Shown: piece after piece, positions 28,711 through 39,100 of the stretch | Layout: each line of letters starts with the position of its first letter | Numbering within the stretch: position 1 is the stretch's first letter | Origin: Pseudonocardia benzenivorans CB1190 | Lineage (GTDB): Bacteria; Actinomycetota; Actinomycetes; Mycobacteriales; Pseudonocardiaceae | Direction: 5' to 3' | DNA: 64,000 bases | Assembly (NCBI RefSeq): GCF_000196675.2 | Contig: NC_015312.1 | Location: 6,960,501-7,024,500, forward strand | Program-made: the position numbers and the translations under genes | The notes under the pieces: generated by a model | Databases searched by the model: none | What the model was told of the DNA's origin: nothing | What the model saw: only the letters and a program-made list of their open reading frames with translations

Positions 28711-29479
28711 CGGGTCGCAGTCCTCCGGGAGGGAGCAGAGGCCCGTGCCGCACGTCAGTCGCGTGACGGACCGGCCCCGAGTGATGACGTCGCGACTCGA
28801 ATCTCTCCGGGCCACGTTGTCCGGGATGTCACTCGTTCAGCAGCGTCGCGCGACGCGTGGCGGCGTCATATGGCTAGCGACGTAGCCCTCAACGAGGGGG
28901 TTTCGTGAGGGTTTCGCACAGAAGCCCCAATTATCTGAAGACCAACCCGAAAGAGTGAGCGTGTCGCGGGGGGCACATGCTCGAGATGGCAGCGAAGGAG
29001 CGGCTTTCCGGCAGGTCGTGCAGCACAACCGCGGGTTCGGACTGGAGCCCGCGCAGCGGCGTGCAGACGCCCGGCCGACGAGGGTGAGCAGGCGGTTCGT
29101 CCCGGATCGCAACGTCTTCGCCGGGCAGTCATGGACCGCGACCCGGCCGCTGGCACAGCGTAGTTAGGGAATAAGCGCCGGAATCGGGCCCGACACCGGA
29201 AGCGAGGCGTCCGTTGCGGCACGTCCGGTCATCGCGCGAGCCCGGTCGGCGCGGCGTCCGACGAGCTCGGCGGCCCGGTGCGCCGCCCCGGGCCGGCGCT
29301 CGGGCGCCCCGATCCGGCGCGGCAGCCGCGCCCCGAGGGCAACGCCTCGTCGATGTCGCGCTCCACCTCGGCACGGCACGCGCAACCCCGGCGCTGCCCC
29401 GAGCGCCGACGACGACGACCAGGTTGCGCCCGGTCCGGGGCGAACCACGACCGGGGCGCAGCGGCGCAGGCGTCTCGGG
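28711..29479. other. 769-bp region without a convincing gene
   Basis: This stretch holds no frame with good coding character and a plausible start. The part at about 28860-28960 is noticeably less GC-rich than its surroundings. A minus-strand frame near 29164-29290 has GC-rich third positions and might be the end of a decayed gene. The promoter of the iorB-like operon should lie next to 28711. I see no IS ends or tRNA here. Confidence 0.5.
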
Positions 29480-32287
29480 TCAGTCGGCGGACGAGGACGA
29501 GCCCGCCGGGCCGACGATCTGGCGCAGGTGCGCGAAGAGCTCGCCGCGGGAGCCGGAGCCCAGCCGCTGACGCATCCGCGCGACGTGGTGCTCCACGGTC
29601 TTCGCGCTGATGAACAGCCGCTCGCCGACCTGCTTGTAGGTGAGTCCCTCCAGCACCAGTTTCGCGACCTCCCGCTCCCGCTCGCTGAGCGGGCCGTCGC
29701 CCAGGTCGTCGGGTTCGGGGGCGGGACGGCGGGCGGGAGCGGGCTCCGGGGACGGCTCCGACGGGCGGGGCGGGACCGGGGCCGGGGCGGGAGCCGGGCT
29801 CCCGGACTGCATCGCCCGCGCGGCTCCGAGCAGAGCGGTCATGGCCTTGCGGTCACGGGTGCGAATCGCGGCCTGACCTGCGAGTTTCCCGCCCTCCCAG
29901 GACAGCCCGACGGCATGCAGCCCGCGGGCCGCGGCCTCGACGGCGTCAGCGTCGACGTCGGAGTCCATCATCCGCACCCAGTGTGGCGCGGCCTCGGCCA
30001 TCGCCGTCGCGTACCGGCTGACGGGCGCGGCGACGCGCAGGGCCTCGGCGTGGCGGGCGGCGTCCTCGCGGTCGTCGGCGACGATCGCGGCGTGCAGCTG
30101 CGACCAGTGCAGCGGAGCCGACCAGAGGGCGGGCCGGCCCAGCCGGTCGAGCAACGTCGCGGCCTCGTCGAGGTGGGGCCGCACCCAGCTGGTCTCCCGG
30201 AGCCGCGTCGCGGCGATCGCCAGCTCGCCGAGCGGCTGCAGGACGAAGAGGTCGACGGGATGGCGCACGATCGCCTCGCGGGCCCTCGCCCAGGCGGGCA
30301 TGAGCGCGGCGAGGTCGCCGTCGCGGCGGGCGATGGAGACCTCCAACGCGGCGGCGAGGAACTCGTCGCGCGGTTCGAGCCGGGCATCGTCCGCCGACGT
30401 CGCCGCGAGGATCGCGCGCGCGGAGCCGATCGCGCCGCGGAACACCGCGATCCACGCGAGCAGCAGCTGGTGCCGCGCCACCGCCGCGGGTCCGCCGAGC
30501 TCGGCGACGACGGCGCGGTCGAGCACCGACTGCGCGACGTCGAGCTCGCCGCAGTGCACCGCCACCAGCGCGGCGAGGGCAGCGGGCGTGTCGGGCAGCA
30601 GCGCGGCGCGGTTCGACGATTCGAGCAGCGACGCCGAGCGGGCGAGCTGCGACATCGCGCGCGTCGGCGAGCCGGCGACGGAGTCGAGCACCCCAGCGGC
30701 CATGAGCTCCTCGGCGGAGGCCAGCAGCGTCGGCGGCCGGCCGAGTACCGGGGCAGAGCCGCCGACGGGATCCCCGAACAGCGACGGGGGCGGCCCGAGC
30801 ACCGACGCCCCCTGACCGGGCGGCGGCGGTGCGGGAGTGGGCGGTGCGGCGGGTGCGAGCAGGGCGCGCGCCTCCTCGAGGGCGCCCGTCCCGATCAAGG
30901 CCGGCACCGCGAGCGCCGCCGTCTCGCCCCCGGTGTCGGCCGCACTCATCCAGCGGTACAGCTCGGCGCTGCGGGCCAGCAGACCGCGGTGGGCGAGCAC
31001 CGCGGCGGCGGCGGTCCCGGCGAGCACCGCGTCCTCGACCTCGACGGAGTCGACGTGCGAGAGCACCTGGTCGGCCTGGGCGAGCGCGAGATCGAGGTCG
31101 CCGGCCCGCACCGCGGCCTCGGCGCGGCGGGCGGCCAGCCGCAACGCGGGGGCCCCGGCCGCGACGGCCGCGGCGTACAGCCGCCCGGCGACGGGGTCGC
31201 CCGCCCGGGCCGCCTCGTCGGCACCCGCGACGAACACCTCCGCGGCCCGCGCGCCCGTCGCGCCGGTGTCGAGCAACCCGCGGGCCGCGGTGAGGACCGA
31301 TCCGCCGCGGTCGAGCTCGATCTCGGCGAGGGTCCGCCGGATCTCCAGCCTCCGGGCGCCGGGCACCCGCTGCCGGATCGCCGTGGCGACGATCGGGGGG
31401 AGCGCGCCGTCCGCGGTGAGGTGGCCAGCCGAGCGGGCCTCCTCGACGAGCTCGTCGATCTCGTCGATGCCGCCACCGGCCGCGTCGGCGAGCCCGAGCA
31501 GCGGCACGAGCACCTCGGTGTCGCGCGGGGCGCCCAGCGCGAGCGCGACGAGCAGCTCGCGGACCCGCTGCTCCATGCCGTAGACGGCGTAGCCGAGCTG
31601 CTGGACGAGCTGCTGCGGCGGCCGCGACGGCAGGCCGCCGGGCCGCTCGAGCCGGGTGCGGTCGGGGCCGATCTGGTCGAGCAGGCCGGCCAGGAAGCGG
31701 TCGACGAGGGCCGGGAGGCCCGCCGTCTGCGCCTGCACGTGGTCGACGAGCGGGACGGGTGGGCGCTCGCGCAGGGCCCGGGCGGCCCGGGCCGCGACGC
31801 CCGGTCGGTCGAGCGCACCGAGGACCAGTAGCGCGCCACCGGCGGCGATGGCCCCGCCGAGCGCGGCGACGTCGGGACCCGAGGGCCACGGCCGGTGCGC
31901 GACGACGAGCCGCTGGGTGCGGGCGAGCGCGATGTCGCGGAGCCTGCGCAGGTCGGCGCCGGGCAGGAGGTGCACGTCGTCGAGCACGAGTACGTCGTCG
32001 GCGGCCACGTCCTCCGGTGGGAGCGCGCGCAGCACGACGGCCCCCGACGCGCGGTAGGCGTCCGCGACGAGGTCGAGCAGGACCGTCTTGCCGTGCCCGG
32101 CGGGTCCGACGACGTCGACCCGGCGCGGCGCCGCGGGATCGGTGACGATCTCCCGGTAGAGGCGTCGGGCGGCTGTGGCGCCCGCCAGCGCGCCGTCGCG
32201 CTCCGGAGCTCGATCGGGCGCGGCCTGCTCGGCCCGGGACGGCTCGGAACCCGCCCCCGGTCCCGCCGACCGGGCCGTCACGCTCAC
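29480..32287 (-). CDS. LuxR-family regulator with N-terminal ATPase (LAL/IniR-like)
   Basis: A 935-aa regulator. The Walker A motif GPAGHGKT near residues 60-67 and Walker B VLVLDDVHLL near residue 100 define a STAND-type ATPase. A long Ala-rich helical-repeat region (TPR-like) follows. Residues about 867-921 are a LuxR helix-turn-helix (LSEREREVAKLVLEGLTYKQ and ISAKTVEHHVARMRQRL). Size and layout match MalT/LAL regulators and the mycobacterial IniR (Rv0339c), which neighbours iniBAC. Its presence 3.6 kb from iniC makes it the best local candidate for iniB control, but this is inference. GTG start after GGAGGGGCGAG. Confidence 0.8.
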   Translation of the reverse strand: MSVTARSAGPGAGSEPSRAEQAAPDRAPERDGALAGATAARRLYREIVTDPAAPRRVDVVGPAGHGKTVLLDLVADAYRASGAVVLRALPPEDVAADDVLVLDDVHLLPGADLRRLRDIALARTQRLVVAHRPWPSGPDVAALGGAIAAGGALLVLGALDRPGVAARAARALRERPPVPLVDHVQAQTAGLPALVDRFLAGLLDQIGPDRTRLERPGGLPSRPPQQLVQQLGYAVYGMEQRVRELLVALALGAPRDTEVLVPLLGLADAAGGGIDEIDELVEEARSAGHLTADGALPPIVATAIRQRVPGARRLEIRRTLAEIELDRGGSVLTAARGLLDTGATGARAAEVFVAGADEAARAGDPVAGRLYAAAVAAGAPALRLAARRAEAAVRAGDLDLALAQADQVLSHVDSVEVEDAVLAGTAAAAVLAHRGLLARSAELYRWMSAADTGGETAALAVPALIGTGALEEARALLAPAAPPTPAPPPPGQGASVLGPPPSLFGDPVGGSAPVLGRPPTLLASAEELMAAGVLDSVAGSPTRAMSQLARSASLLESSNRAALLPDTPAALAALVAVHCGELDVAQSVLDRAVVAELGGPAAVARHQLLLAWIAVFRGAIGSARAILAATSADDARLEPRDEFLAAALEVSIARRDGDLAALMPAWARAREAIVRHPVDLFVLQPLGELAIAATRLRETSWVRPHLDEAATLLDRLGRPALWSAPLHWSQLHAAIVADDREDAARHAEALRVAAPVSRYATAMAEAAPHWVRMMDSDVDADAVEAAARGLHAVGLSWEGGKLAGQAAIRTRDRKAMTALLGAARAMQSGSPAPAPAPVPPRPSEPSPEPAPARRPAPEPDDLGDGPLSEREREVAKLVLEGLTYKQVGERLFISAKTVEHHVARMRQRLGSGSRGELFAHLRQIVGPAGSSSSAD

Positions 32288-32475
32288 CTCGCCCCTCCCC
32301 GTTCGACGCGCCCCCTCGCATCACCCGATCAGGGTCGCGGCCCACGAGAGTAGCGCCGGCGACGGCCCCGGCCCGGGTCACGACGTCGCGAAGTCGCCCG
32401 GGCGGGTGATGGACGCGGTCAGCGGACGGTCCTGGGCCGCGGCGACGGGACGCGCCCGATCTGCGACAGGCGGCG

Positions 32476-33540
32476 TCAGCGCGGCGGGCCGACGCGGTCG
32501 ACGGACGTGTCGGCGGGCGAACCTCCGGTCCCGAGCAGCCGCTGCCAGTCGGGCCGGGTGACGACGTCGGGCACGCTCTCGGCGTTGCGGCGTGCGGCGA
32601 GGGTCTCGACGGCCTTCGCCGCCTCGCTGCGTTCGCTGCTGCGCACGGTGCGCGCCAGCACGGGCCAGGTCTCCCCGCCGAGCATCCCGACGTCCTCCGC
32701 CCCGGTCGCCTGCTCGAACGCGACGACGGCGTCGGCCGTCGCCGCGTCGTAGCGGCCGTGGGGCACGACCTCGGTCATGCCGTGGTCGCGCAGCAGGTAC
32801 TGGGCGGCCTGCACGTCGACGCCGACGTCCCCGGGGCGCAGCAGCGGCCACGACGCCTTCTGCGTCGCGCCACCCTCGACGTTCTTCCCGAGCAGCCCCG
32901 CGACCTCGCGGCGCAGCCGGGGGAGCATCCCGTAGAGCCGGTCACCCGGGCACGCGGTGTTCTTGAAGTCGCGGTGGCCGTAGAGCTCGGTGGGGGCGAT
33001 GCCGTACTGGCTACAGATGTAGGCGCAGGTCGTGCGCAGGCTGGTCCACAGGGCGTCGGTCGGGTCGGTGTCGATGTAGGTGCCCTCGTTCTCGATGCCG
33101 ACCGACACGATGTTCTGACCGGTGCAGTGCGCCCCCTCGACCTGGCGCTGCCCGATGCGCAGGACCTCGAGGCTGCGGTGCCGGCCCTCCATGACGTCGC
33201 CGCCGCGGCTGATCGTGAAGTGCTGGCCGGTGTCGAGCCAGCCGCGGGTGTCCATGTGGAAGTTCTGGATGCTGCGCGCCAGCGCGAACGCGGCGCCCTG
33301 GCTGTAGTCGGTGACGTTCGGCGTCGCGGTGTGGTGCACGAGGATCTTGACGGGCCGCTGGTTCCAGATCGGGACGACGGCGCTGTTGGGCCGGGCGCCC
33401 CAGCCCGCGCAGTCGGTGATGGGCGGGCCGTCGAAAGCCCAGGCGGTCCCCGCGCCGACGGTGGCACCCAGTACGGCGGTGCCGGCGAGCGCGAGGCCGC
33501 CGGTGAGGAAGCCACGGCGGGTGACCTCGAAACGTCCCAC
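32476..33540 (-). CDS. Tat-exported N-acetylmuramoyl-L-alanine amidase with PG-binding domain
   Basis: A 354-aa wall enzyme. The Tat signal is [19 protein letters not shown] near residues 7-25. Residues about 45-215 are a PGRP/Amidase_2 domain: zinc ligands are expected in ILVHHTATP, in the GHRDF segment and in NTACPG, with GIENEG as another conserved block. Residues about 240-305 are a PG_binding_1-like domain ([22 protein letters not shown]). It would cleave stem peptides from glycan. The GTG start with GGAGGGG 6 nt upstream is preferred over in-frame starts further up, because it places the RR motif correctly. Confidence 0.87.
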   Translation of the reverse strand: MGRFEVTRRGFLTGGLALAGTAVLGATVGAGTAWAFDGPPITDCAGWGARPNSAVVPIWNQRPVKILVHHTATPNVTDYSQGAAFALARSIQNFHMDTRGWLDTGQHFTISRGGDVMEGRHRSLEVLRIGQRQVEGAHCTGQNIVSVGIENEGTYIDTDPTDALWTSLRTTCAYICSQYGIAPTELYGHRDFKNTACPGDRLYGMLPRLRREVAGLLGKNVEGGATQKASWPLLRPGDVGVDVQAAQYLLRDHGMTEVVPHGRYDAATADAVVAFEQATGAEDVGMLGGETWPVLARTVRSSERSEAAKAVETLAARRNAESVPDVVTRPDWQRLLGTGGSPADTSVDRVGPPR

Positions 33541-33677
33541 GATCGCCCCTCCGCTCGTCCAGGTGACCACCTCAGTCACAGAAACACCATGAGCACCATT
33601 CAGCACATACGCAGCGTGCACAACAGGTGGACCCGAAGGAGTGAGACCGTCTCGCCGAGCGGCGGCGGTTGCCTTCA

Positions 33678-33691
33678 GTTACCCGTCGGTA
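33678..33691. promoter_or_regulatory. TTACC/GGTAA inverted repeat upstream of the acyl-CoA dehydrogenase gene
   Basis: TTACC-CGTC-GGTAA is a perfect inverted repeat, and a further TTACC half-site lies 11 bases on (33702-33706). It is 78 bases upstream of the acyl-CoA dehydrogenase start. Sites of this shape often bind TetR-type fatty-acid regulators in actinobacteria; the binder here is not identified. Confidence 0.5.
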
Positions 33692-33768
33692 ATATCCTGG
33701 GGTTACCGGCGAGTAGGTCGTTGACGATGACGACCCGTCGGCCGAGCGGGAACGGCGGTGACCACGCG

Positions 33769-35586
33769 ATGGGCCACTACAGGAGCAACCTGCGCGACCT
33801 CGAGTTCAACCTGTTCGAGGTGTTCCGTGTGCAGGAGGATGCGCTGGCAGCGGACTCCGAGGTCGACCTCGACACGCTCCGCGGCGTGCTGTCCGAGCTC
33901 GACACGGTCGCGACGGGACCGCTGGCGGAGTCGTTCGTGGACGCCGACCGCAACCCGCCCGTCTTCGACCCGGCGACGCACTCGGTGACGCTGCCGCAGT
34001 CGCTCAAGGACGCCTACAAGGTGCTGTGGGACGGTGAGTGGTGGCGGCTGTCGCTGCCCGCCGAGCTCGGCGGCTACGGCATCCCGCCGTCGGTCCAGTG
34101 GGCGGCCGCGGAGCTGATCCTCGGCTCCAACCCCGTCGCCTTCATGTACATGGCGGGCCCGAACTTCGCCTCGATCCTGCACCGCAACGGGACCGACGAG
34201 CAGAAGCACTGGGCCGAGCTGATGATCGGGCGCGGCTGGGGCGCCACGATGGTGCTCACCGAGCCCGACGCGGGCTCCGACGTCGGCGCCGGCCGGACCA
34301 AGGCGATCCAGCAGGCCGACGGGACCTGGCACATCGAGGGCGTGAAGCGCTTCATCACCTCGGCCGAGCAGGACATGACCGAGAACATCATGCACCTCGT
34401 GCTCGCCCGCCCCGAGGGCGCCAAGGCCGGCACGAAGGGCCTGTCGCTGTTCCTCGTCCCGAAGTTCCACTTCGACTCGCAGACCGGTGAGCCCGGCGAG
34501 CGCAACGGCGCCTTCGTCACCGGCGTCGAGCACAAGATGGGCCTCAAGGGGTCGACGACGTGCGAGCTCACGTTCGGCCAGCACGGGGTCCCGGCCGTCG
34601 GCTGGCTGCTCGGCGACGTGCACGACGGCATCGCCCAGATGTTCCAGGTCATCGAGTACGCCCGGATGATGGTGGGCACGAAGGCGATCGGGACGCTGTC
34701 GGCCGGCTACCTCGCCGCGCTCGAGTACGCCAAGGAGCGCGTCCAGGGTGCCGACCTGACGCAGATGCTCGACAAGACCGCGCCCCGCGTCACCATCACC
34801 CACCACCCCGACGTGCGCCGCATCCTCATGCTGCAGAAGGCCTACGCCGAGGGCCTGCGCGCGCTGTACACCTACACGGCGACCTACCAGGACCGCATCC
34901 GCGCCGGCGGCGACACCGCGCTGGCGGAGAAGGTCAACGACCTGCTGCTGCCCGTCGTCAAGGGTGTCGGGTCGGAGCGGGCCAGCGAGATGCTGCTGCT
35001 GTCGCTGCAGACCCTCGGCGGCTCGGGCTACCTCCAGGACTACCCGATCGAGCAGTACATCCGCGACGCCAAGATCGACTCGCTCTACGAGGGCACGACG
35101 GCGATCCAGTCGCTGGACCTGGTGTTCCGCAAGATCGTGCGCGACAACGGCCAGGCCCTGCTGCACGTGGCCGGCGAGATCCAGGCGTTCCTGGCCGCCG
35201 ACTCCGGCAACGGGCGGCTCAAGGAGGAGCGCGAGCTGCTCGCGCGCGCGCTCGGCGACGTGCAGGGCATGCTCGGTGCGTTCACCGCGACGCTGAAGGG
35301 ATCGGCGCAGGACCCGACCGAGCTCTACAAGGTCGGCCAGCACTCGGTGCGGTTCCTCATGGCCGTCGGCGACCTGCTCGTCGCGTGGCTGCTGCTGCGG
35401 CAGGCCACCGTCGCGCTCGAGAAGCTCGGCGGCGAGGTGTCCGCCAAGGACACGGCGTTCTACGAGGGCAAGATCGGCGCCGCGCACTTCTTCGCCAAGA
35501 CGGTGCTGCCGCGGCTCACCGCCGACCGCAAGATCGTCGAGAACGCCGACAACGCGCTGATGGAGCTCCCCGAAGCGGCGTTCTGA
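33769..35586 (+). CDS. fadE5: FadE5-like acyl-CoA dehydrogenase
   Basis: A 605-aa flavoenzyme of the long (about 600 aa) acyl-CoA dehydrogenase subfamily. N-terminus [18 protein letters not shown], then [14 protein letters not shown], the FAD/substrate block [64 protein letters not shown], and a C-terminal helical domain with [12 protein letters not shown], where the catalytic Glu is expected. The order closely follows mycobacterial FadE5, a broad-specificity beta-oxidation dehydrogenase. The ATG at 33769 is chosen because FadE5 proteins begin MGHY/MSHY; an in-frame ATG at 33727 exists. Confidence 0.9.
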   Translation: MGHYRSNLRDLEFNLFEVFRVQEDALAADSEVDLDTLRGVLSELDTVATGPLAESFVDADRNPPVFDPATHSVTLPQSLKDAYKVLWDGEWWRLSLPAELGGYGIPPSVQWAAAELILGSNPVAFMYMAGPNFASILHRNGTDEQKHWAELMIGRGWGATMVLTEPDAGSDVGAGRTKAIQQADGTWHIEGVKRFITSAEQDMTENIMHLVLARPEGAKAGTKGLSLFLVPKFHFDSQTGEPGERNGAFVTGVEHKMGLKGSTTCELTFGQHGVPAVGWLLGDVHDGIAQMFQVIEYARMMVGTKAIGTLSAGYLAALEYAKERVQGADLTQMLDKTAPRVTITHHPDVRRILMLQKAYAEGLRALYTYTATYQDRIRAGGDTALAEKVNDLLLPVVKGVGSERASEMLLLSLQTLGGSGYLQDYPIEQYIRDAKIDSLYEGTTAIQSLDLVFRKIVRDNGQALLHVAGEIQAFLAADSGNGRLKEERELLARALGDVQGMLGAFTATLKGSAQDPTELYKVGQHSVRFLMAVGDLLVAWLLLRQATVALEKLGGEVSAKDTAFYEGKIGAAHFFAKTVLPRLTADRKIVENADNALMELPEAAF

Positions 35587-35604
35587 CCCGCCGCCGGACA
35601 CACC

Positions 35605-35639
35605 ACGGACGGGCCCGGTGCGGAGCCGGGCCCGTCCGT
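35605..35639. terminator. Bidirectional terminator between fadE5-like and CBS genes
   Basis: A perfect 14-bp stem (35605-35618 with 35626-35639) with a 7-nt loop lies between the convergent stops, 19 and 24 bases from them. Confidence 0.85.
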
Positions 35640-35662
35640 CGTCACACGCGTGTGTCGCGGCC

Positions 35663-36088
35663 CTACGAGGCGATGTAGGACTGCAGCTGTTCTCGCTCGA
35701 CCTCGAGGGAGTCGATCCGCGCCTTGACCATGTCGCCGATGCTCACGATGCCGACGAGCTCACCGTCGGCGATCACGGGCAGATGGCGGATGCGTCGCTC
35801 GGTCATGACGCGCGACAGCTCCAGCGCGCTGTCACCCGGCGAACAGGTCACGACGTCGGCCGTCATGATGTCGGCGACAGGGGTACGGACCAGGTCGGGC
35901 CCCAGCTCGTGCAGCTTGCGCACCACGTCCCGCTCGGACACGATCCCCGCGAGCCGAGCCCCGTCCATGACGGGCAGCGCACCGTAGTTGCCCGTCGTCA
36001 ACACGGCGATGACGTCGCCGACCGAGGCGTCGGCCCCGATCGTCGCCACGGCCGAGCCCTTGTTGCGCAGTACATCCGATATTCGCAT
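35663..36088 (-). CDS. CBS-domain pair protein
   Basis: A 141-aa protein consisting of two CBS domains: residues about 8-60 (ATIGADASVGDVIAVLTTGNYGALPVMDGARLAGIVSERDVV) and about 75-130 (DIMTADVVTCSPGDSALELSRVMTERRIRHLPVIADGELVGIVSIGDMV). Such stand-alone pairs bind adenine nucleotides and act as energy sensors; a target protein is not evident nearby. A separate promoter must lie in 36089-36192. Confidence 0.87.
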   Translation of the reverse strand: MRISDVLRNKGSAVATIGADASVGDVIAVLTTGNYGALPVMDGARLAGIVSERDVVRKLHELGPDLVRTPVADIMTADVVTCSPGDSALELSRVMTERRIRHLPVIADGELVGIVSIGDMVKARIDSLEVEREQLQSYIAS

Positions 36089-36192
36089 CGGAGTCCCCGA
36101 TCGTCGGTGACGAGACTGTCACCGCCGAGGGTACGAATGTGACGACCATCTCGAAAGCCGGAACACCCGACCGGCGGTCGGCCGGAGATCGA

Positions 36193-39100
36193 CTAGCCGC
36201 CGCAGATGACGATCGGCGACGGGTTGTAATGGACAGTCCGCTTCTCCGTGCGCACCTCACCCGTCTGGATGTTGCGCAGCGTGCGCGTGTCCGACGCGGT
36301 GAAACCGGGAGCACCCTGGCTGGGTGAACACGGCTGCCCCGCGGGGATGGTCACCGGGCTCGGCGGGACCTCGTTGGTCCGCGGCCCGGTCGTCGAGGTC
36401 ACCTCGTAGCGCTTGGTGCCGAAGATCTTCACCGTGAGGCTCGACGGGGTCCAGATCGTCTTGATCAGGACGCCCGTCGGTCCGTCGTTGCGGAACCTGA
36501 GGTCGATGACGTCGTCGAAGACCGTCGCCTCGCGGGCCACCGGGTAGCGCCCGATGTAGAAGCTGTGCTCCTTGTGGGCCACGTCGACCATGCCGGCGAA
36601 GTACGCGGCGTTGTAGAGCGTCGTCGCGACCTGGGAGACGCCGCCGCCGACACCGCGCGCCGGATGCCCGTCCTCGATGATCCCGGCCTCGACGTAGCCG
36701 TTGGCCGCGTTGCGCGGGTTCGTCGCCTTGTTGAGCGAGAACGTCTCGCCGGGCTTCACGATCGTGCCGTCGATCTGCTCGGCAGCGCGCTTGATGTTGC
36801 GCCCGGAGTCGGCGGCGAAGCCCCCGGTGGTGAACGTGCTGATCTCGCCCGCGATGCCGAGCTTCTCGATGTCCTCGGTGGTCACCTTGGCGGGCTCGTC
36901 GCCGTAGACGGCCGCGACCTGCCGCGGTGCCGACGTGGTGAGGACCGGGACCATCGCCTTCAGGGTCGCGGGGTAGTCGATGCCGCGACCGTCCTGGGAG
37001 GGGACGACGACCGGCGTGGGGCCGCTGACGTCGAGCGTCGCGTCGCGCCCGGGCTTCTCGGTGCTCGCGAGCTGGGGCGCCAGCGCGTCGGACACGACGT
37101 CGGGGTTCAGCTCCGGCACCAGCCGCGGTGTCGCGGCGCCGTCGGCGCGGAACGTCAGCGCCTTCGCGATGTCGGCGGGCTCCAACGTGCCCTGCGCGCC
37201 CTCGCCGGTGACCGTCACCGGCGCCGACACCGCGGGCCGCGCGACGGAGTCGACGACCTGGCGCACGTCGTCGGCCGTCGTCGTGGGGTGCAGCACCGCG
37301 AGCGGCAGCTCGATCGGGCCGCCGCGCGCCCACTGCGTCTCGACGACGGGCACCGCGGCCGCGACGTCGAGACGGTGCCCGTCCTCGGGCATCACCGGGA
37401 CGGGTTCCAGTCCGTCGAAACGCACCGTGCCCTCGGTCGGCTCCTTGTCGACGAGCGGCGCCAGCCCCTCCAGCGCCGCGGCGATCGCGCGGTCGTCGGC
37501 CGAGCTGACGACGTCGAAGTCGCGATCGGTGAAGAACGACGTGATGCGGGTGACCGGGTTGAGCGGCTGGACGCCCGCCCGCTCGATCGTGGCGCCCCAG
37601 TCGACGCCCAGGCCCGCCGCCGCCGCGTCGATCCGGGTCCGGACGTCGCCCGCGGTGACGTCGACGGCCTGCGACGCGCGCGGTTCGATCGTCGCGCGCA
37701 GCTGCGCCTCGGCCTCCTCGTGGGAGAGCCCGCCGACGTGCTGGCCGGCGACCGACACCCCGCGCGGCATGGTGCCGGAGCCGAGGACGAGGTCGAGAAC
37801 GTAGAGCACCGCGAGCAGCCCGACGACCGCCGCCGCGACGAGCAGCGGCCGGCGGCGGCGCCTGCGCGTGGGGCTGCCGTCACCGCCGTCCGGGCCGTTC
37901 GGCCCGTCGCCGTCCTGACCGTTCGGGGAGGCCGGTGGTGGTGAATCCGTCCCTGGCCCGCCGGCGGTCCCACCCGTCGGCTCGGGCGTCGGTCCGGCTG
38001 CGGCAGCGGCCGCGACGACCGTCGGTGCGTCAGCGGCACCGGCCGGCCGCGCCGGGGACGGCGAGCCCGGGATCGAGGGCCGGTTCTGGGTCGCGGGCGG
38101 TGAGGCGGGGGCGGTCGCGGGGATCACCTGCGTCGGACGGTCCGCGGCGGCGCGGATCCGGACCGTCGCCGGGTCGACCGACGCAGCCGCCGCGACCGGA
38201 CGGTTCACCGCCGGGGACGACGTCGCCGCGGCCGCGGACCCGGCCGTGGCGATGCGTGTCACCGCGGGCAGAACGGTCGTCGCCTCGCCGTCGGTCCTGA
38301 ACCACGGCTCGCCGGATCCGGCGCCGGCCGAGCGGTCGGCGGCCGCCCGGCCGCCGGTTGCGGCCGCCTTGTCGGCGGTTGCGGGGGCCGTGCCGGGTGC
38401 CGCCGCGCCGGACCCGGCGGCAGCCGGGTCACCGGCAGCGGGTTCGACGGAGGTGGGCCGGGCGGACGCGGGCGCGGTCGCCGCCGGTCCGACGGGCGCC
38501 CGCCCCGCCGCGGCGGGTTCGGCAGGAGCCGTCCCTGGCGTGACGGGCCGGGCGGACGCGGGCGCCGCGGCGGCATCGGCGGATCCCGGCCCCGCGGCAG
38601 GTTCTGCAGGGACGGGCTCGACGGTCGCGGCCCCGGTCGTGGCGGACACCGGTCCAGCGGGCCGCTGTGTGGCGGCGCCGGCGGACGACCCGACGGCTCC
38701 GACGCCGGCAGTCCCAGCGGCGCCCCCGGCGGCGGGCCCGGCGGACGACCCGGCGGGTGCGGACCCAGCCGGCCCGGAGGAGGACCCGGCGGCGGCGGAC
38801 GCACCGGAAGCCGACCCACCCGGCCCAGCGGTGCCGGGTCCGGCAGCGGCTCCGGCGGAGGCTTCAGCGGCGGCCGACCCAGCGACCGGAGACCCGGCGG
38901 CCGAAGACCCGGCCGCAGCAGACCCCGCCGGCCCGACCGACGATCCGGCGGCAGCGGACCCGGTGGGGGCCGACCCACCCGGCTCGGCCGAAGACACGGC
39001 GGCCGTGACTCCAGCGGCAGCAGACCCACCGGACGCGGCCCCGGCCGGCCCGGTCGAAGAACCGGCGGCAGCCGACCCGGCAGCGGATCCACCCGACCCG

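Noticed and set aside
29528-31831. A long plus-strand open frame opposite the LuxR-type regulator
   Set aside because: The product is Arg/Gly-rich low-complexity sequence; the opposite strand has Walker and LuxR motifs.
32758-33768. N-terminal extension of the acyl-CoA dehydrogenase frame
   Set aside because: The frame remains open upstream only because it is antisense to the amidase gene; FadE5-like proteins start at the MGHY segment.
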